DNA of 10,958 nucleotides from an uncultured Coriobacteriaceae bacterium (GTDB lineage Bacteria > Actinomycetota > Coriobacteriia > Coriobacteriales > Eggerthellaceae), in NCBI GenBank assembly GCA_900552585.1, contig USAB01000059.1, forward strand, positions 1 through 10,958, written 5' to 3'. Positions within the stretch are counted from its first letter, which is position 1; every line of letters starts with the position of its first letter. The translations under genes and the position numbers were made by a program. Under the pieces are notes generated by a model. It was not told where the DNA came from and made no database searches. It saw nothing but the letters and a program-made list of their open reading frames with translations. This document shows, piece by piece, positions 6,426-10,958 of the stretch.

Positions 6426-8890
6426 CCAGCGGAACCCTGAAGCCACGCTCTCCGCAAGACGTGCGCGTGAAAGACGAACACCTGGCACGCGTGCTACGCG
6501 GCCAAGACTACCTGATATTCGACGGCGCCATGGGAACCATGCTGCAGCGCCGTGATTTGAAAGCGGGCGAGCTGCCCGAGCTGCTGTGCCTTACGGACCC
6601 GGACAGCATCACGGACATCCACCGTGAATACGTAGCTGCCGGTAGCCAGGCGGTGACCACGAACACGTTCGGCGCGAATGCCCGCAAGCTGGACGGTGCC
6701 GCCACCGTAGACGAAATATTCCAAGCGGCCATCTCCTGTGCCCGTGCATCCGGCGCGCAGTACGTAGCAGCGGATATCGGCCCTACGGGTGCGCTGTTGG
6801 AACCCATGGGCACGCTGCCGTTCGACGAGGCCTACAACCTGTTCGCAGAGCAGGCGAAGGCCGCGCAGAAATACGGCGCGGACCTATTCATCATCGAAAC
6901 CATGACGGACCTGCTGGAGGTCAAGGCCGCCGTGCTGGCCTGCAAGGAGAACAGCGATCTGCCCATCTTTGCCACCATGACGTTCGACGAAACCGGGCGC
7001 ACGTTCCTGGGCACCAGCCCCACCGTCGCCGCCATCGTGTTGTCGTCGCTGGGCGTAAATGCGCTGGGCGTGAACTGCTCGCTGGGCCCGGATGCGCTGG
7101 GACCCGTTGTGGACGAGATGCTGAAAGCGGCACGCTGCCCGGTCATGGTGCAGGCGAATGCCGGCTTGCCGGACCTGGTGGACGGAAAAACCGTGTACTC
7201 TATCACTCCGGATGCGTACGTGACCGCTGTGGAGTCCATGGTGCGCAGCGGCGCCACGATTATTGGCGGTTGCTGCGGCACGGATCCGGACTACATCGCC
7301 CGCGAGGCCAAGCTGATTGCCGGCACCACGCCCCCGGCGCGCAAAACGGCACCGCTGTGCACCGTCACGAGCGCCCAGAACGCCGTAGTGTTGCACGGGC
7401 GCGAAGTTGCCATCATCGGCGAGCGCATCAACCCCACCGGCAAGAAGAAGCTGAAGGAAGCGCTGCGCTCGAAGGACTACGACTACGTCGTGGGCGAAGC
7501 CATTGCCCAGGCCGATGCCGGCGCGGACCTGCTGGACGTGAACGCCGGTCTGCCTGAGATTGACGAGGGAGAAACACTGGTCCAGCTGATCAAGAAAATC
7601 CAATCCGTCTGCGGTCTGCCGCTGCAAATTGACTCGTCCGACCCGGCCGCCGTGGAAGGCGCCGTGCGCCGCTACGCCGGAAAACCCCTGATCAACTCCG
7701 TTAACGGCAAGCAAGAGAACATGGACGCCGTGCTTCCCATTGTGAAGCACTACGGCTGCGCCGTGGTGGGCCTGACATTGGACGAAAGCGGCATCCCGCC
7801 CACCGCGGAAGAGCGCTTTGCCATTGCACAGAAGATCGTGGCTGAAGCGGCGAAATACGGCATCCCGAAGCAGGACGTGTTCATCGACTGCCTGGTCATG
7901 AGCGCCTCCACGAACCAGAACGAAGTGGTGGAGATTCTTCGCGCCGTGAACATGGTGAAGACGAAACTGGGCTGCCGCACCGTGCTGGGCGTGTCGAACG
8001 TCAGCTTCGGCCTGCCAGCCCGCCCCATCGTGAACGGCACATTCCTTGCCGCGGCGTTCGCCGCCGGCTTGGACATGCCCATGCTGAACCCGCTGGCAGA
8101 CCGCTATCGGGAAGTGGTGGATACCTGGCGGGTGCTGTGCGCGCAGGATGCGAACGCCCAGCATTATATTGCGGAATATGCGAACCGTGTGATGCCTGCC
8201 ACTGCGCCCGCCGCCGCAGCCGTCCCTTCCGCATCCGCGGAAAACGGGCAGCCGGCAACCGACACCGACGATTCCGGCACGTCCGAGCTGTACCGCTTGG
8301 TTATCGCCGGCAACAAGGGCCCCGTGCCCGCAGCCACGGAGGCGCTGCTGGCGCAGATGGGCGCCATGGACGTCATCAACAAGCACCTTATTCCCGCCCT
8401 GGACGAAGTGGGCGAACGCTTTGAGAAGGGCACGTTTTTCCTGCCGCAGCTGATGGCCTCTGCCGAGGCCGCGAAAGCGGGCTTCGACGTCATCCGCGCC
8501 CAATCTGCTACGGAGGATGCGGGCAAGGGTCCCATTGCCGTGGCCACGGTGAAGGGCGACATCCATGACATCGGCAAGAACATCGTGAAAATGCTGCTGG
8601 AGAATTACGGCTACCGCGTCATCGACCTGGGACGCGATGTGGATCCGCAGACCGTGCTGGACCGCGTGCGCGAACATGACGTGAAAATCGTGGGCCTGTC
8701 GGCGTTGATGACCACCACCGTGAAGGGCATGAGCGAAACCATCGAGCTGTTGCACGCCGAGGCGCCGGACGTGAAGATCATGGTGGGCGGCGCCGTTCTG
8801 AATGAAGAGTATGCCCAGATGGTGGGGGCGGATTTTTACGCGAAGGACGCTGCGGAAAGTGCCCGTTATGCCGGAGAGGTGCTGGGATAG
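6413..8890 (+). CDS. metH: Cobalamin-dependent methionine synthase, three-domain form without activation domain
   Basis: The enzyme transfers a methyl group from 5-methyl-THF via cobalamin to homocysteine, giving methionine. The product has 825 residues, against about 1,200 for E. coli MetH. The homocysteine-binding barrel covers ~33-312, with zinc ligands C222 (GVNCSLGP) and C287-C288 (GGCCGTDP). The pterin-binding barrel covers ~332-585 (IIGERINPTGKKKLKEAL; DLLDVNAG). An Ala/Pro-rich linker covers ~590-622. The cobalamin module covers ~626-825: the cap helices, then DIHDIGKNIV with the cobalt-ligating H718, and MVGGAVLN. The protein ends there, so the activation domain is missing and is supplied by the preceding gene. 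The ATG at 6413, preceded by GAGAAAGG about ten nt upstream, is preferred over a TTG at 6386. It overlaps the upstream gene by 13 nt. The frame is intact and the key residues are present, so the enzyme should be active. Confidence 0.97.
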   Translation: MLPITSGTLKPRSPQDVRVKDEHLARVLRGQDYLIFDGAMGTMLQRRDLKAGELPELLCLTDPDSITDIHREYVAAGSQAVTTNTFGANARKLDGAATVDEIFQAAISCARASGAQYVAADIGPTGALLEPMGTLPFDEAYNLFAEQAKAAQKYGADLFIIETMTDLLEVKAAVLACKENSDLPIFATMTFDETGRTFLGTSPTVAAIVLSSLGVNALGVNCSLGPDALGPVVDEMLKAARCPVMVQANAGLPDLVDGKTVYSITPDAYVTAVESMVRSGATIIGGCCGTDPDYIAREAKLIAGTTPPARKTAPLCTVTSAQNAVVLHGREVAIIGERINPTGKKKLKEALRSKDYDYVVGEAIAQADAGADLLDVNAGLPEIDEGETLVQLIKKIQSVCGLPLQIDSSDPAAVEGAVRRYAGKPLINSVNGKQENMDAVLPIVKHYGCAVVGLTLDESGIPPTAEERFAIAQKIVAEAAKYGIPKQDVFIDCLVMSASTNQNEVVEILRAVNMVKTKLGCRTVLGVSNVSFGLPARPIVNGTFLAAAFAAGLDMPMLNPLADRYREVVDTWRVLCAQDANAQHYIAEYANRVMPATAPAAAAVPSASAENGQPATDTDDSGTSELYRLVIAGNKGPVPAATEALLAQMGAMDVINKHLIPALDEVGERFEKGTFFLPQLMASAEAAKAGFDVIRAQSATEDAGKGPIAVATVKGDIHDIGKNIVKMLLENYGYRVIDLGRDVDPQTVLDRVREHDVKIVGLSALMTTTVKGMSETIELLHAEAPDVKIMVGGAVLNEEYAQMVGADFYAKDAAESARYAGEVLG

Positions 8891-8957
8891 CCCCGCTCCG
8901 GATGCCGCACGCGTATGCCGCCAAACAGTATCTGCGAATCGAAAGGATCGACAAACT

Positions 8958-9317
8958 ATGAGCGACTGCCTGTTCTGCAAGATTATCGCCGGCGAGGTGC
9001 CCTCGAAGAAGGTCTACGAAGACAACCTGGTCTACGCATTCGACGACATCGAGCCCGAGGCGCCCGTGCATACGCTGGTGGTGCCGAAGCAGCACTTCGA
9101 CGACCTACACGATAACGTGCCGCCGGAGCTGCTGGGCCATCTGCTGCATGTGGTCCCGGAAGTTGCGAAGGCGAAGGGCGTGTACGAATCCGGCTACCGT
9201 TCCGTGATCAACACGGGGCCGGATTCCGCGCAAACCGTTCAGCACCTGCACATCCACATCTTGGGCGGCGTGAAAATGGGCCGGTTCACGTTCGAGAACT
9301 CGCAACGTTGCAAATAA
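8958..9317 (+). CDS. HIT-family (histidine triad) nucleotide hydrolase, HinT-like
   Basis: The product is a 119-residue protein of typical HinT size. It begins with CLFCKIIAGEVPS, whose C4 and C7 are the zinc-type pair found in many HinT proteins. AFDDIEPEAPVHTLVVPKQH follows, and the catalytic triad is H96-L-H98-I-H100 (QHLHIHILGG). HinT enzymes hydrolyse adenosine phosphoramidates and related AMP conjugates in the cytoplasm; the true substrate here is unknown. The family usually ends shortly after the triad with a Trp/Pro/Gly-rich tail, whereas this protein ends GRFTFENSQRCK. The start at 8958 has GAAAGGA ten nt upstream; a longer frame back to 8802 only overlaps metH. It lies 67 nt after metH with no terminator between, so it is probably the last gene of the methionine operon, though a functional tie to methionine is not evident. 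Confidence 0.93.
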   Translation: MSDCLFCKIIAGEVPSKKVYEDNLVYAFDDIEPEAPVHTLVVPKQHFDDLHDNVPPELLGHLLHVVPEVAKAKGVYESGYRSVINTGPDSAQTVQHLHIHILGGVKMGRFTFENSQRCK

Positions 9318-9350
9318 ACGGACGTCATCCTGCGGAACCGCCTTTACCCG

Positions 9351-9388
9351 AACGGTACGGACTCCAGACAGTTCCGTGCCGTTCTTTA
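9351..9388 (+). terminator. Hairpin, probable terminator of the methionine operon
   Basis: AACGGTACGGACT (9351-9363) pairs with AGTTCCGTGCCGTT (9370-9383) with one G-U pair and one bulged base, leaving a six-nt loop. CTTTAT follows, so the U-run is short. It begins 33 nt after the HIT gene stop. Confidence 0.6.
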
Positions 9389-9392
9389 TACT
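9365..9392 (+). promoter_or_regulatory. Possible promoter of the acyltransferase gene
   Basis: CAGACA (9365-9370), a 16-nt spacer and TATACT (9387-9392) form a sigma-70-like pair that overlaps the terminator hairpin. A second AT-rich element, TATATAAG, lies at 9441-9448 without a clear -35. Either would leave the inverted repeat at 9459-9482 downstream, in an operator-like position. Confidence 0.3.
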
Positions 9393-9458
9393 GATTCGCA
9401 AGTCTGTCCTCTCTTTTCTCCCGTTCCTGAAACGAACCTGTATATAAGGTACGCATCG

Positions 9459-9482
9459 TATGAAACCGCCCGACGTTTCATA
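9459..9482. repeat. Perfect inverted repeat (8-nt arms, 8-nt centre)
   Basis: TATGAAAC and GTTTCATA are exact reverse complements separated by eight nt, 61 nt upstream of the acyltransferase ATG. No T-run follows, which argues against a terminator. A transcription factor operator or an RNA hairpin in the leader are the possible readings. Confidence 0.7.
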
Positions 9483-9543
9483 AGGCATACATAGTTGCTT
9501 TCTACGCTTGACATCCGAGGACGAAGGAGTTGAGCGTATTTCC

Positions 9544-10767
9544 ATGGCGAAAAAGCGCATGATGTGGCTGGACTTGGCGAAGGGCCTTGCGATTCTGTTG
9601 ATGGTGCTGGGACATTGCCTTGCCGATGATTGCCTGCTTCATGGCTTCATTTATTCGTTCCATATGCCGCTGTTCTTCCTGGCCGCTGGCTTCACAATGC
9701 GCGCGAAGCCGCGCGGGCAGGTGATCAAGTCTTCCGCACGACGGCTGCTGGTACCGTATTTCGTGGTCTGCGGCATACTGTTCGCGTTCGCATTCGTATC
9801 CCCGAACAGCCTGAACGCAAATCTGGACACGCAGCGTTCCTGGCCGGTAGTGCTGGTGGAGATACTGTACGCCGCCGGCGATTCCGGCACCATCCTGGGC
9901 CATATGTTCCAAGCCATCGGCGCGCTGTGGTTCCTGCCGTGTCTGTTCGTGGCGCGCATCCTCCTGAACGAGGTTCTGCTGCACGCTGATGCGCTGGGCA
10001 GGCAGCTTGGAGATCCGACGGCGCTGGCGAAGCGCACGGCTGCGGCGCCTTCCCCATTGCAGCGCCTTGCCGCCTCGTTGCCAGCCCGCTGGGCAGCGCG
10101 TCATGCGCAGTTGCTGAGCGAATGCGCCGGCGTTACCGCCCTGGTCGTACTGGGAATAGCCATCGGCAACCAGGCGCGCCTTCCGTTCGACATCGACACC
10201 GCTATGGTCGTCACGTTCTTCATGTATATCGGCATCCTGGCAAAGCGCTACGATGCCATGCATGCACCGCTGCCGTTCTGGCTTGCCATAGCCGCCGTAT
10301 GGTTCTGCTACACGTTGTACGGAAGCGGCGATATTGCCGTGCGCTCGTACCTGAACAATCCCATGACGCTTGTGACAGCCGCCGCCGGCAGCCTGATGGT
10401 CATGAAGTTGTGCATGGCGTTGGAATGCTTCGGCATCCCCACTGTGAACCGGGGGCTGGCCTGGTGCGGTGTCGTGTCGCTGTACATCCTGTGCGTGCAC
10501 CGCGTGGAATCCGCCGTATTCAACTGGCAGAAGATTATGGAATTCTTTCGTCCCGACGTGTGGAACTGGGATCAGACGCTGCAGGGCCTGTATTGGTTCG
10601 GCTTGCGCCTGGTGCTGGTCCTGGCCTGCACATATGTGTTGGACCGCTTGATAAAGGTCGGGTCGCGCGCCTGGCACCGTCGTCGGCACGCGCACGTTGC
10701 ACCTGCCCCGAACGGGCTGCCGGCGCGCGGCAAGGCGCATGCCGCGCGAACGCGCGTCTCCGCGTAA
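9544..10767 (+). CDS. Acyltransferase-3 family integral membrane protein
   Basis: The product has 407 residues. The N-terminus WLDLAKGLAILLMVLGH followed by FHMPLFFLAAGF is the signature of acyltransferase family 3 (PF01757), with the conserved acidic residue (D10) and H24 at the end of the first membrane segment. Several further hydrophobic segments follow (FVVCGILFAFAFV, LWFLPCLFVARILL, VTALVVLGIAIG, MVVTFFMYIGILA, WLAIAAVWFCYTL, LVLVLACTYVLD), about ten in all. A charged, Ala/Arg-rich insert at ~150-200 interrupts the middle, and the last ~45 residues are basic and probably cytoplasmic. Family members move acetyl or other acyl groups onto wall polysaccharides, lipids or peptidoglycan; the acceptor here is unknown. 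The ATG at 9544 is chosen although GAAGGAG lies 14 nt upstream, a long spacing; an upstream TTG at 9508 is less likely. It appears monocistronic and converges on the regulator fragment 31 nt away. Confidence 0.88.
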   Translation: MAKKRMMWLDLAKGLAILLMVLGHCLADDCLLHGFIYSFHMPLFFLAAGFTMRAKPRGQVIKSSARRLLVPYFVVCGILFAFAFVSPNSLNANLDTQRSWPVVLVEILYAAGDSGTILGHMFQAIGALWFLPCLFVARILLNEVLLHADALGRQLGDPTALAKRTAAAPSPLQRLAASLPARWAARHAQLLSECAGVTALVVLGIAIGNQARLPFDIDTAMVVTFFMYIGILAKRYDAMHAPLPFWLAIAAVWFCYTLYGSGDIAVRSYLNNPMTLVTAAAGSLMVMKLCMALECFGIPTVNRGLAWCGVVSLYILCVHRVESAVFNWQKIMEFFRPDVWNWDQTLQGLYWFGLRLVLVLACTYVLDRLIKVGSRAWHRRRHAHVAPAPNGLPARGKAHAARTRVSA

Positions 10768-10798
10768 CACCTGCACCAGCCAAACGCGCTGCGCTCCT

Positions 10799-10958
10799 CT
10801 ACAGCAGCGTGTCGTTCAGAACGAAATGGCTGCGGCGCGTAGTCAGAATGCCTTCCTTCTGCATCTTCGAAAGCTCCGCGGACAGCGCGCTGCGGTCGGC
10901 GCCCAGGTAGTCCGCCAGCTGCTGGCGGTCAAACGGGATGGAAAAATGCGTGCTGCCC
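10799..10958 (-). CDS. Crp/Fnr-type transcriptional regulator, C-terminal fragment
   Basis: Only the last 52 codons are inside the window; the start lies beyond the right edge. The sequence FDRQQLADYLGADRSALSAELSKMQKEGILTTRRSHFVLN is a winged helix-turn-helix of the Crp/Fnr family: the ADYLGADRSALSAELSKM stretch is the HTH and the ITTRRSHF-like part is the wing. The sensory cyclic-nucleotide-binding-like domain would lie outside, so neither the signal nor the targets can be stated. It ends at a TAG at 10801-10799, facing the acyltransferase gene. Confidence 0.85.
   Translation of the reverse strand, partial: GSTHFSIPFDRQQLADYLGADRSALSAELSKMQKEGILTTRRSHFVLNDTLL

Noticed and set aside
6884..8980. 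698-codon minus-strand frame opposite metH
   Set aside because: The His/Gly/Arg-rich translation mirrors metH codons and has no recognisable domain; metH is certain on the other strand.
9302..9311. GCAACGTTGC palindrome repeated from 4608-4617
   Set aside because: This copy lies inside the HIT coding sequence, and shared 10-11-mers are expected by chance in a window of this size.
9508..9513. Perfect TTGACA as -35 of a promoter for the acyltransferase gene
   Set aside because: No acceptable -10 lies 16-18 nt downstream, and transcription would begin at or inside the ribosome-binding region.

Overview
The window is about 11 kb of GC-rich, densely coding bacterial chromosome. It holds one reading-frame block on the minus strand at the left and a block on the plus strand to its right, arranged divergently around a regulatory region at about 4362-4845. 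The gene content (large secreted proteins with DUF4430, BspA-like repeats and PQQ-type propeller repeats; a methionine synthase split from its activation domain; an anaerobe-type gene set) fits a high-GC anaerobic Gram-positive, most likely Coriobacteriia/Eggerthellaceae. That placement is inference from protein character, not from a marker gene.

Left block (minus strand, transcribed 4550 -> 1 and beyond the window edge). A cobalamin (B12) riboswitch lies at about 4550-4392, 35 nt before the start codon of the first of three tightly packed genes. (i) 4361-3030 encodes a secreted protein with a DUF4430-like N-terminal half, an Ig-like segment and a lysine-rich BspA/LRR_5-like tail. (ii) 3005-1677 encodes a membrane-anchored protein with a FecR-like segment, a Ser/Ala/Gly-rich spacer and a C-terminal DUF4430 (transcobalamin-like) domain. 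(iii) 1673-1 (incomplete) encodes a secreted PQQ-like beta-propeller protein with a helical surface module and a basic tandem-repeat tail. Read together, this looks like a B12-repressed, cell-surface corrinoid capture or handling operon. None of the three genes has a well-established role, so this is the most interesting part of the window.

Right block (plus strand, 4846-9317). metF (5,10-methylenetetrahydrofolate reductase), a stand-alone B12-dependent methionine synthase activation-domain protein with a C-terminal four-cysteine motif, metH (homocysteine, folate and cobalamin domains only, no activation domain) and a HIT-family hydrolase follow each other closely, probably as one operon ending at a hairpin at 9351-9388. 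The first three genes complete the last steps of methionine synthesis: MetF makes methyl-THF, MetH transfers the methyl group via cobalamin, and the separate activation protein would support reductive remethylation of oxidised cobalamin. Genes for acquiring B12 (inferred, left) and for using B12 (right) thus sit back to back.

Right end. After a 226-nt intergenic region with a perfect 8-8-8 inverted repeat comes an acyltransferase-3 family membrane protein (9544-10767, plus). It converges on the 3' end of a Crp/Fnr-type regulator (10958-10799, minus), which is cut by the window edge.
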